From the NCBI RefSeq assembly GCF_001522545.3, contig NC_031783.1, positions 3,966,532 through 4,030,531 of the forward strand: DNA of 64,000 nucleotides, written 5' to 3'. How positions within the stretch are numbered: position 1 is the first letter of the stretch; each line of letters starts with the position of its first letter. The notes under the pieces were generated by a model. That model made no database searches. It was not told the origin of the DNA and worked only from the letters and a program-made list of their open reading frames with translations. Positions 50,075 to 62,180 of the stretch are shown here, in pieces. This DNA is from Parus major. Lineage: Eukaryota; Chordata; Aves; Passeriformes; Paridae. The position numbers and the translations under genes were made by a program.

Positions 50075-50210
50075 CCCCTCACTTGTTCTACGTAGACTTC
50101 AGAGCAACACCATGCAGCATCCCCTTACGGGTGCAACCTGCGTGGCACTGCCGAATGTGGGCATGTGTCCCCAGCTCTCCTGTGCCTTGACTTTTATGTA
50201 CTTACAGCAG
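50067..50210 (+). CDS. Candidate 5' coding exon, gene not recognised
   Basis: The frame from the ATG at 50067 runs 48 codons in phase to CAG followed by GTAAGT at 50211, an excellent splice donor. A second ATG at 50112 has A at -3 and leaves 33 codons; its context is better than that of the first, which has T at -3. The 33-residue piece is rich in C, L and M (MQHPLTGATC start, CALTFMYLQQ end) with no signal peptide or domain I can identify. Upstream (49330-50060) lies repeat-poor DNA with an E-box, a hairpin and a CT tract, as expected of a promoter or 5' leader. It may be an alternative first exon of a large gene whose other exons lie beyond the window, or a noncoding first exon with a chance frame. 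I did not match it to any protein. Confidence 0.35.
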
Positions 50211-53200
50211 GTAAGTTTGCTTAACTTTTCCTTTTCCTCGCAGCGCTCGCTTTGTCAGCGTCGTTTGGGGGATTTGCAGTCGGGGAGGTATTTTTCTGTG
50301 TGAATAGACTGTATAAATGTCTCCCACTGTGTGGAGCGAGTGTTGTTGCCTGCACTTAGGAATGTGAGAGTGAGTAGAAAATATGTTTTAGCAGAGCATC
50401 GAGCCTTCGCATATCTTCCGGTATTTTGGTGTTGGTTTATTTATTTTATTTTTTTTTTGCTGTCTCTGTCGGTGATGTTTATAGATATTTAACACAGTAC
50501 TGTGTCTGCATTTCTCGTGGATGCTGTAGCAGTTTCAGCCATAAAGGACTGCTCTTTATTCACTTGCAGGCATAAATTATACTTCTAATGTAAATGTGCC
50601 CAATGGCAATTTTGTTTAAGCCTTCTTTGAAGGCAGGAATTTTAAGTCTGTGTTAAAACATGCTGCTGATTAAAGCCAAGCTGATTTTAGTTCGCAGGGA
50701 AAATGATGATTTATAAAGATATATCTGTGCAGAATACTTGTATCGCTGAAGTATATTGGACTGGGTTTAAAAAAATGTTTTGGTATCAGCAAAACAATAC
50801 CAATTTCTACTCTTTTTTTTTAATTTCATTTCCATTTTGCTGAGAGGATTTTTTAAAAAATATTTCCTCCTACTCTCTCTTCCTAAATTATTTAATATTT
50901 GGTACTCCCTCTCTGCTATAATGTGAAATAACTGGATAATACCATATTTTTTTTTAACTAGTATTTTGGAATCATCTTTGTATCCTGCTCTATTTTATAA
51001 CTGAATCCACCATTACAGAGACATCTAGTAAGTGTGTAGAGCCAAGACAGAAATATGTTGTCATGCAAAAATGATTACTCCTCTTCATTCTGTTACTTCT
51101 ATTGAAACTTCAGGAGGAAAAAATATTCTTGTGCCTACTGTAACAAATAGGGGCATTTCTTCCAACTTCCACTACAACAGTTTCTGTGCATATTGACTTC
51201 CCTGAAAGTCTCTAACTTTATTTCTGCATTCACAAATGCCTGAAAGATGTACGGTATTTCTTTTTGTTCCTAAAGACTAGATAAAATGGATTTAAAGCTT
51301 ATTTTTATTTGAGGATATTTGTTTTTCTGTTACTGCTGAAGGAAGAGAGCTTCAGTATTTTCAGGTATAAACCCTTCTGTAGATTTTTTTTTTTTTTATC
51401 TCGTGTAGTGTAGTATAAACCATTTTCTGACTTCCAGCTTAGGAGTGCATAATAACAGATCCTTGCATGTGCCCTAGATTATCCATGTATGTGGGAGGGA
51501 TTCATATGTCTGCAATTAAAATTTGCATCAGATAAATATGATGTATTTAAATTTCAGTGATTTGCATGCCATAACTAAAATGTGTGTTCATGATAGTTCT
51601 GTGTTCTGGATCTGCTTTGGGAATTTATAGATCAGCTTTTAATGATCCAGTGTGACTTGTGCACTTAGTGGTTACATACAGAATGTACTCCTGTGTTTTG
51701 TTCTGGATTTGTTGTTTTGAGTTTGTCAAAGAACAGTTTTTATGTTGAAGACAGGGCTTTTGAAAGGAAAAATGGGAATTCAGGTGAGAGGTCAACATGG
51801 CCACACAAGGAGCTGATAAAGGATAACAAAGATGAGGCTGGGTGCTCTAATAACCTTCCTCAGTGAGATATTGCAGTATCATGATGCAAACATATCTATA
51901 GCATGGCATTGCTTTAAGGTTTAAGGAACTGTGCAACTCTAATGAATACTTTAAAACAGGGAATTCAATTGCATCTATTCCATCTGAGAGAAAGATGAGA
52001 AGTGATTGCTAATGCACTTTACAACGCGCTGTATCTAGCGGATAATTTTTAACTCTTTAAGTGGATTAACTGCCACACTGAAAGTGTTTTTTAAAAGTGT
52101 TTGCTTTCTCATCTCCTTCACCCTATTGTCAGTTTGGAATCATCCTGCCTGTACTAATCACAATTATATAACAGGTTGAAAAGTCTGATAAATTTACGAT
52201 GAAAATTGTGGCAGGTTCAAAATTCTGTGCTTGTTGCTTCTTTTGATTGCTGGTTGGCATTTTAGTTATTCTGAATTCCTAGAGAGTCAGATAATCAGAT
52301 AATCATATTCTTAATTCAGATATGATCTCTTATTTTATGCATTTGGTTAAGTATTTATTTAGAAGCAATGCTACTTTATCTCAAAATTAGCCAGGCAGAG
52401 AGGACTGAGTTGACATCACCTGCAAAGCCAATATAACATGATTCTGGTTTTAAACAGTAAAGGAATGAGAAGTTATTTTTGAAAAACATTAATAAACTTT
52501 TACCATGACAATCTACTTGGGTTTTTTTCTATTTTTTCCCTGATAGATTAGAGCAAACAAACAAAAATACTTAGTTTGTATGTTTAGTGCAAATACCACT
52601 ATTTCAGTGGAACTGTAAATGTTTTTCTCTCTCTATCAAGTTGTCTATCGATCTTAAATACAGGTGACCTAAAAGCTTTATGTGGCAACTTAATAACTAG
52701 TGAATCCCCCCTGCCTGTGCAACCTGTGACCAGCAGTAAATAGACATTATGTGAAGCTATCAAGTATTTTTTTTCTTTCTAAAAATTCCATTTGAGATAT
52801 ATCTGCTCACTTGCACCTCAATTAAAATCACCTCAGACATCTGTATTACAACTGAGCTCTCAGCTGTTAAACTTTGCTGCCTATTTAGAACTTTGGAAGA
52901 TGATTATTCTTATTTTTATGTGTCTACTTTTGTATTCTGTCGCATGAAGTTTTAAAATTCTTTCTTGAAAGTCTGCGAAAGGCATTACATTCTTCTCAAG
53001 ATGGGCAAGCCACTCTTCATTACTAAACATTTATTTATCCTCATAGCCATGAGGATGCTGGTTTTCTGTGGAGCTGAATTAATAATTTGGGAAAATCTGT
53101 GTTTTGGTAGTGATTTAAAATTGGCCATTATTTATTTGAGAAGTGACATCGCTTGGCCGGTTTGTTTAGGATAAATGGATAAAATATTTTCCACAGTGTA

Positions 53201-56200
53201 CTACAGAAGTGCTCTACTGCTTTTTGCAGTGTCAGAAACTTGAGTATTTGCTCTGATATCTTTCCCTTTACACAAGTGTGTCATGTTTTAACAACCAAAT
53301 GAGGAACTGATTTTTTTTTTTAAAAAAACAGTTTATGCATGGAGGATGCTTTGCTTAAAAATATTCAAGCTTAACTCTTGAAAATGAAGTTGAAAACTAA
53401 TAAAGGACGGAGGCCTAAGTCATGTTATAGGTTAGCTCTCGATAAGATATTCACTTGAAAAAGCCAAGAGAAACTGAAGAATGCTTGAGTCACTTGTTTG
53501 AAATGGTCTGAAATTATGTGGACATTTTCTTAATGAGATGGTTCTAACTATGGGAATCCAGAGTGGCTTTTCAAAGAACATCACAACCCAAGTGACAGTG
53601 TCAGTGTCAGCAATGAACAGAGGGAGAACGTGGGGCTTTACCTTGGAAGTTTTCACTGCGTCACTGTAAGGACAGGGCCAGCTGGGAAAGTGTGGATGCA
53701 TTTGGGGGTGAATTTTCCTTAGTGTCAATATTTAAGGATACAGGAGAAGGGAAATTGCATTTGTAGCACACCCTATCTTTTGGTAGCATTTCATGGGTTA
53801 GAAACAGCTGCACACTTCTCTTCTCCTTAATATGACACATCAATGCAAAACCAAATTTCTGACCAAAAGTTTACATCAAATGCTGGCCTGAAGTAATTTT
53901 TGCAGCAAAATGTTGACCACTGGTAAATTGGGATTTGGGGTATATTAATGGAGGCTTAGCTGTGTTTTCCTGTGGTCTGTTTTCCTGGTTATTCTGCTGG
54001 GGTTTTTAGAGGAAAGTGACAAAACAAACTGTTGTTCTGAAACATCACGAAATATTCCACATCATGGTGTACAATGCTGCTGTCGTTATTTTAAAATTGC
54101 TATTCTTTTTTTTTTTTTTCTGTTTAATGATGATAGATGTGCTTTGTTTTAAATAGTGAAGTGGTTTGTACAAAGGGTAATTCCTCTTAAATGGAGCAAT
54201 TGCTCATAGTGGACATTCACAGATCGAAAACAATTGAACTGAAACTTCAATATCAACCTTTTCTGTCTTTAACAAAGTAGTTCATGGTACGGCTCTCGTA
54301 TCAATGATGAAAAGAATCCACCATGAAAACAAAGCAGAAACCAACAAAACCTGCCATCTCTACCCCAGCTATTCCATTACTGCTTACATGGTAAATTAGT
54401 GTAATTTTATTTGGGCCTTAAGCATTATGGCTATGGAGAAAAGCTGAATTCCCCTCTCAGTTCCTTATGTCATGCTTCTGGATCTGATGATTTATCGGAG
54501 TCTGAAAGACTTTTTATCACATTCTTTCTTCATGGCTTAATTTAGCGTTGATTTATTTGGTAGCATTTTCAATTGATGTAGTCAATAGTGTCAATAATGG
54601 AATAAGGATTAGAACAGATTATCTTTGTGCTAAAATTGTGTAAAGAATTGAATGGATGAACAATTCAAACAATTCCCGGACACAGTTTAACTTTTTTAAT
54701 AGCTCAAAAGCGCATCAATTGCTGAATGCCACCATTGCAGTTACAGCTCTAAGTATCTAGCTTTGCATTTAATACTTTGGTGACCCTCCAAAGGTTCAGA
54801 TATGTCAGTTGAATTCAATAAGTGATGTTTTATGGTGACACTGTTTAAACCAATCATGGGAACGCTGCCTTTCTTTACCTAGTCCGTTTATAGTAACCAC
54901 TCTGTGGTTCTCCTGTAAAATCAGTTAATCTGACTTGAGTTCTTGAGAATTTTAAGCATCTGTTCTCCTATAAATTGGAGTCTTTGCATGATTTTGTTCC
55001 TCTCTCTGCTATTTCATGGCAATTTTCATGTGAGAACGTACAACCTCTTCTTATGACTGCATGAGTGCAAAGAAGTCCACGGTACTAATGCTCACTGGCC
55101 ATCTGTTTTTCTTACAGCTGGGCCTTGAATAATTGTCCAGTAGCTGATGGACTGAGGGTAGGCAATATTTTCAGGGTTTTCTGATTCATTTAACCAGCTT
55201 GGCTGCCCCAAGAGAAACACAGTGCTTGTTTATTCATATGTGTAGGGTAAAAGGCTGTGCGATGTCAGACAAATTATAGCACTCTGGTAAAACAAAAAAG
55301 GAACTCCCATGCTACAGACTGTATCCTGTGGATGCATTTGTACCTAAGGGGGCACTGTGGCACTCTGAGGGAATTTTAGTGTATGAATGAAGCAGAACTC
55401 AAAAGGTGGGAGTGCAGCTGTTGCGTCCAGGAGTGCTGTTAATGCGGATTTTGGGAATGATGTCTTGCTGTTTATCCTGATCAGGGTAAATAAGATCGTT
55501 TGGTACTCACCAATAAACTCGAGAGCTGTATTTGTGACTCCACCTGTGATTGAAGCCAAATTTCCATGTTTACATATCTTTTGTCTCCCAAGAGCTGCTC
55601 TGTTGTTTTCCAGAGGCTAATGAAAAGTGGCTTAGAGATGGAGTGCTGTGCAGCTCTCACTCTGAACAAGAGCTGGTTTGGGGCATTGAACTCCAGCCTT
55701 GTCAAACAAGGTCAGTCTTACAAAAGCGAGAGAGGAGCTGCTTTAGTGAAGTACTCTCCTCTTTAAATACTAGAAGGAGGGGGGGGAAAAACCCCAACCT
55801 GAAAAAGAAAACCAACTCCAAACACAAAAACCCCTCAACAAACCAGAAGAATCTGTTAAGAAGGTTACCTGCTGCTTTGGACTTTAACAGCAAGAGCAGT
55901 TGGAAAGGAGCTTCTCTGTGACAGGAGCAGGTGAATATTTTTGGCTTAGAACCATTGTTTTTCTCTTAAGTGACCTCTTTGAACATTTTAAAACATTTTA
56001 TCTGAAAAGGGCTGCCTGGACATTCCATTGTGAACTATTTGTAAGTTATCCCCATTTATTATATTTGCTGAATATGTAGATGGATGGATATTTTCTGAAA
56101 AAAAAATATATGTGGTGTGGTATTTTATGCCAAGAAAAGTGTGTGGTGGTTATGTAAGCAGGGGTTTTTCTCAGGGCAGCCAGGAGATATTTCAGTTTGT

Positions 56201-59200
56201 TTAGATTTGTTTTGACCACAGCCATTCAAAGCCAAACTGACATTTTGGTTTTGGTTTTCAAGGTGTGCATTTCTGAGTTGGTAAATAAGTACCATGCTCA
56301 TGTTAATATTAGTCCTGCTAAAAATATTTTTGAAGTATTTAATAGGTGGTATAAATGAAAGTGATAAAAATTGTGACACTGGAATTTATCACCTTGTTTT
56401 ATAGAGTTAGAATAATGTTGGTGGAAAGGAGAAGCCAACACCCTCTAAGAATCCTTCAAGCTTTCCTGCCTTTTAAAGGTGCATGTGCGATTGATTTATC
56501 AGTTTTAAAGTGTGATGTGTAGAGCAAGAGCTCTCCTGAGAACCTCCTGTCATTTCCTTGCTGGCATTGCTCATTTCCCTCCGAGTTGCCTAGTGCAGCA
56601 CCATTGACTTCTTTTACATTTTGCTTCCCCTCCCACTCTGTCAGTGCAGCAGCCCAGTGAATTTAATTAGAGAAAATAGCATATCTAATGTCTGTGCTAT
56701 CCTGACTAGTTGTAGCTGGGCCTTTGGTCTTTTGCACTAGAGCAGGCTCCAGCTGTGGAGAGATCTCACAGTGTTTTGATCCTGCTCTTTCTCCTTGTGT
56801 TGAGCACAGGCAGAATCAAAATTAGCTACTGTAGTAAGAACTGAAGTGTACAGTGAATTATTTTTTGTTCACAGTGAGTCACTGATTTTTACTTTTTTCC
56901 TCCAGATATGGAAAGAAAAATTCTGTGGTATTTCAAAATTGAAATACTTAAGATGTTCAGATACTCATGAATAAGAATGCAAGTGCTTTCATCTTGGGCC
57001 ATCTTTAAATTTACCTTTCAACCCTTTTTCAAAATGCACCAGAAATTGTTGCTCTTCCTAACTATAACATCTTGAATATGATTTTTTTGTAACTGTACAT
57101 AGATTTTATACTGTTGTCTCATATTTGTGTTTTGTGTATATACTTATAGTTCTAATATGCCTTGCCTCAATTCCTTACTGACTTGCACTAATATTTATTA
57201 TAATTATGATGTAGCTTTAGAGATCACTTTTTTGGTTTTGCATCTAATAGCAGGTTATTTTATATAGCCATATTTTATTTTATAGCCATCATCATGATCT
57301 CTGTTGTGAACAAAGTCTTGTGTACATGAAATAGTTAATTACAGATATTGATTGTAGGCATGAAGCTTAATTTACAAACAAGGAAAGATAAGTTTTAAAA
57401 TATAAGCTTATGATATGCACAATCTTTCATGAAGTGTGAAATTTAAGCATTTTTTTGAAGTAAGTTAAAGTAAACATTGGAAGGGGAGGCAAAAACAAGG
57501 TTAAAAGTTCTCCCTGAGAAGAAGATTTTGCCAAAACAGAGCTAGTGTGAAAATTTGGGGGTGAGAAGAACTTAGGCAGCCCATAGATTCCACGTGTGTC
57601 CCCTCCTTAAGCTTTTTTCCTCGTCATGTATTAGTCCTGTCTCTGGGATGTTACATGGCTGCATGGCTCAATTAATGCTCTGTGGCAGGAGGAGGAAAAA
57701 AATGTCTATGTCTTGTCAGAAGTGAAGTTATTTACTTTCAAAAGCTGACAGAATAGCACTGCAGGGGCTTCATTTATTTCCGTTCAGAATGTCATTATTG
57801 TGTAATGCAGAGGGACTCCTGCATGCATTGCAGCCTTATTCCTGTAATCTCCAGTCTGCTGGATGGCTGCAGAAGTGTAAAATGGCCCACTGGAACACTT
57901 CCCTGTTCTGACTTCAGCTTGTTCACATTTGCAAAGCTGCATTCCAAGTGTCTTAAATATTGATGGCTTTAGACAGCGATGGATGTTGGTTGGTGGTGCT
58001 GGTGCTGGGCACCTTTGGAGCTGTGCTCTGGCCTGGCTGCAGCACTGGTTGCATCCTCAGTCACCTCTGTAATGTGTGCCATTCTCCCTGATGGGCAGCA
58101 TATGGTTTGAGACTGCTTTTTCAGCACTCCTCTGTCTCTCATGCTCTCTAGTTTTCCCAAGTTTAGCCCCAAAAGGAATGTTTGAGCACAGAATGTTTCA
58201 TGAAGATGACTTGCCATTTCATCTCAAAGTTTGGGAAAACATTCAACTTTGCCATTGTTGAATAGCACATAGTTCAGAGGCAGGAGAAGTAGTTTTGTTA
58301 TTCCCTACCCAAGTTCAGCGTGTCTTGCTGCAGAAACACGGGAGCGTTCAGAAACTGCAGTTCCAAGGGGTTTGGTTTATTTTTCCCTTTCCCTTCCATA
58401 CCATCTCTTCCAGCTTCACTTGGAATACCAGGCTTGGCACGTGCACTTGTGCCTGTTGCTCTTTGGAAAACTTTTTTGATACACCAAAAGTAAAAACACC
58501 AGAGCAGTGGAGTTCAGGAGTTCTTGTGCCCTTCTTTCTGCCTGTTCTTAAATAAATAAATGCTCCAATAGAACATTACTTAATTTGGAGAGGAGTCACA
58601 TTTTTTGAGATAGTTGATTTTTTTTTTTTTTGCTTTTTAGGTGTAAACCCTCTTTGATTAGATTTTTTGCCATTTTTTTTTCAGTTTAGCAAGGTAAACC
58701 AAAAATTATTAAAACGTCAAATTAATTTGTGAGTACTGGATTTTATTTGCACACAACCCATCTTCAAATGAAGGGAAAAGGATTCTGCTTCTAAATGGGT
58801 TTGCTTGCTCCTTTCCTGCTTTTCTCTTCCTTTTATTTGCAGACATAAAATCCAATAAATTTCTATTGCAGTTGCTGGGCTTGGGGGAGAAAAAGGAGAG
58901 GAAAAGTACAAAGCTATTGGGAAGCGTCAAACACGGCGGATGATGAAGTACATTTCATAGCAGCCAATTCCAAGCCCAAAATCCCTGTTGTGCAGGAAGG
59001 CTTCCCAGCTCACACAGGAAATTCAGCCATTGCACACAGAGTATTAATGATTTATACACCCTGCACCGCTGCTTTTGTTCCCTCGCAGAGCCGGGCTGTG
59101 TTAATAAAGGAATTGCAGGGAAAAGGGTCCTGCCATGCTGAGTTGTTTTGCTCAGTGTGCTGGACGCTGCCTCATAAATCAAAGGAATTTAGTGCTTTAC

Positions 59201-61499
59201 AACCTTTCAGAGCTGCTGAGGGTGGTTGTTTTTTTTCTTTTTTTAATCTGATACACCTAGGAATATTTTCATTTCTTTTCTATAAAGAATGAATGAACTA
59301 CTGGATGAGATCTATCTCAGCTGTTTTAGGGTTGATTGGTTTGCTTCACAGTGGCATTATACTTCCATTTGTTTTCCATTTGGATTTATGCTTTATGCTG
59401 TTGTCTATGGAAGGAGACTAGCATGGTTTTATTACCATAAAGAGATGCAGATCACATTATATTCTGTCTTGTTTCTTAGAAATAACTAAATACAATATAA
59501 AGGCAGAACACATTGGCAGTAAGCAAAGCAGTTTTATATTCTTTACCTAAAATAAAAACAAATAATAACACTTATTTAACATTATACTTTTAAAATAATT
59601 GTTGTTTTTATTAGCCAAAATATGCTTCAGTGTTCCTCTACAATACATGAGTGGTAATTTTTGAAGTTGTTTTTTTTTTCCTGGAAACTCTGTTTCTTAA
59701 TAACAACTTCAGGTTTAGGTTCTTAATTTTGTATTGATTTATGTAATCATCCTTTTCAAATAGTGGAGCAATACTAGTATTATGAAAGAAAATACACATT
59801 TAGATTTGATTATAGAAATGAAGGTAAAGAAAGATTTTATTTTTTTTTAATCTCTGAAATTTTGATATGAACTAGACTATTGAATAATGTTATGAGATAT
59901 TGCCCTAGCAGAAAGCCACTTGGTTGGATGGTTAAGGAACCTAATCTTTGCTTTCCACTGCCTCTTTAAAGCAGGCTGGGAGAGGGGATGGGAAACAATT
60001 GCAGGGAATGTGTTTTGCAATCAAATGGTTTTCCATGGGCATCTTAAGGCTGTATTACAAAGCAGGTTCAGTGTGTTTTAGCCTGTTTGGATTGTTCAGA
60101 ATCATAAATTCAGGTCCCTTTTAGTACAGAAAATGCAACAGTTCTGTCCTGGCTTGGTCACATTAGAAAAGGTGATTCCCTCTGAGCTTTGTGGAAATAA
60201 CAGTGTGGGGATCAGCATTGCAGAAGTTACAGCTCCCTAATACTGAGAGGAATTCTTGGTAGTTTTTGTGGTCTGCAGGCAAATAAATACCTTGTTCTGT
60301 GTTTTCCTCCCTGGTTTAAATATCACAGATTAATATAAGGCAGGTGCCCAGTAAATGAGGTTTATGTTTATAGAGCAGCATTGCTGTATTTGTTTGTCCT
60401 CCATTATTTGGGTGCGTGAGTGTTTCATTGTATTTAATTATGTCTGTGAGGCACAAGACAACAGTCAACATCTGCTCTATTGTTGCCGTGGTTTACAGAT
60501 AGCTTTGATGGGTTATTAAACAATCTATTTTTCAAACAGCAAACAGGGAAATAAGCTGCAAAATTATGTAATTTTGTAAAGGTACATTATGTAATTAGTT
60601 GTCTAGTATTTGCACACTAATCTTTTCTTTTGGTTGAATATGTGCTGTTCTATTTTTAAAAAAGTGATGACCCTTGGCACTTTTTAAATTTTCTAGTTTC
60701 TCTGTAGCTTGAGTTGATTTTCTCCCTACTAATTTGATTCCACCATACATTTTATATTGAAATAACGCATCTGAGTTGTGAATGCTAATACAGAAATTAG
60801 AAATGTGCATTAACTTTCATTTATTACTGAAACAGCTACCGACAAACTATTACTGCAGAGACATCACTGGGCATCTTGAACTATTTTTGAGTAAAGGTTT
60901 ATGCTGTTACCAAAGCATCAGTTGGGGAAGGCAAGGCTTGACTCTCTCAGATGTTTCTCAGGGCAGAACATCTCTCAGTGCTCCCTGGGCAGGGGAAATT
61001 GTGCTGGACAAGCAGGGAGATGTCTCTGAAGAACCTGACTCTTGTACAAATGGATTCCCCGATGGAAAAGTGCTTGTGTGCTCGTGGGCTTTTAATTTTG
61101 TTTTGGTTTAATGTACCTGTCAACTGTTTGAAGTTTCTTTATGTAACACTGGTATCCACAATACTGGATCTGGATGCATTAAGGCAAATCACTGAAAGAT
61201 TGCAACTACCCAGCATGTGATTTGTTTTTGCCTCAAAATAAAATATAGAAGAAAATGTTCCAGACACAAATGATGAACAGAGCCTAAAATTAGACTTTCT
61301 GTAGCTTTTATCATTGCAGAAAGTCACCTATTAAAAATGTTTGAGAACATGAGTCTGTAATATTTTCACGGCTCCTGAGCTGCTACTGCCCACAGTTCTA
61401 GAGCTGCAGCTTGCTGCTGACAGCAGGACTCCTGAGGCTTTGGAAATGTTGTGAATCCTATGATCCTGGTTTAGGAATGCAGGTTTTCCATTGGAATAA
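50211..61499. other. Unannotated stretch, no gene seen; possibly intron
   Basis: If the exon ending at 50210 is real, this is the start of its intron. Composition is AT-rich and repeat-poor with only short homopolymers. Blocks at about 54590-55060, 56460-56720 and 57780-57960 are balanced in composition and free of repeats, and could be conserved noncoding DNA. The 123-codon frame at 55550-55921 ends in the A/C-rich tract and shows no domain. No further exon with matching splice sites was found. Confidence 0.45.
55785..55848. repeat. A/C-rich low-complexity tract
   Basis: Follows a run of eight G and A-rich sequence; made of AAAACCCC, CCAAC and AAACAC words. It resembles the tract at 16.06-16.13 kb in composition. 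Confidence 0.8.
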
Positions 61500-62180
61500 G
61501 GTGGTTCCAAGTCCTTTGAAAGGGGACTCTGCTCTGGTGAGACCCCACCTGGAGCTCTGCATCCAGCTCTGGACCAGGCTGCCCTGAGAGGGTTTGGAGA
61601 TTCCCTCAGTGGGGACATTCCAGAACCATCTGGACCCTCCTGTGGCCCTGCTGGGACAGGGAGCTGGCACCCACTGTGGGACATTCCAGCCTGACCCATT
61701 CTCTTGGGGCAAATCCAGAGGTGACACTGAGATAAGAGGGATGACTGAAATAAGAGGGATGAAGCTCCTCTCCTGTGAGAAAAGACTGAGAGAACTGGGA
61801 TTGTTCAGCCTGGAGAAAAAAAAGCTTTGGGGAGCCTTAATTGTGGCCTTGCAGTGCCTGAAGGGAGCCTACAGGAAAGATGGACAGAGATATTTTATGA
61901 GAACATGGGGTAACAGGGCAAGGGGGATGATTTGAAGCTGAGACAGAGGAGGTTTACAGGAGATGTTAGGAAGAAACATTTTACTGTGAGGGTTGTGAGA
62001 CCCTGGCACAGGCTGGCCAGAGATGCTGTGGATGCCTCATCCCTGGAAGACTTCAAGGTCAGGCTGATGGAGCTCTGGCAAACCTCTTTTAGTGGAAGGT
62101 GTTCCTATCCAGGGCAGGAGCATTGAAACTGGGTGATCTTGAAGGTCTCTTCCAAACCAAATCATGCTATGATTCTATGA
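61500..62180 (+). mobile_element. CR1 LINE 3' fragment, well preserved
   Basis: The left part carries the CR1 ORF2 segment that reads like RPHLE.CIQLW (about 61540-61575). Next comes an insertion or locally duplicated stretch (61600-61760, with GGGACATTCCAG twice and ATAAGAGGGATGA twice). Then EKRLRELGLFSLEKK (about 61779-61823), LKGAYRKDG (about 61857-61883) and, after a frameshift near 61930, the RKKHFTVRVV and HRLARDAVDA segments (61967-62035), then SLEDFKVRL. These are the usual C-terminal CR1 ORF2 blocks in order. The right end has the family's 'gaaggtctcttccaa' block (62139-62153) and the terminal TATGATTCTATGA (62168-62180). It is 5'-truncated and dead because of the frameshift and missing 5' part. 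Confidence 0.95.

Noticed and set aside
50201..50210. CTTACAG|CAG read as a splice acceptor
   Set aside because: It would leave a 3-base exon before the GTAAGT donor. The stretch is better read as the end of an exon.
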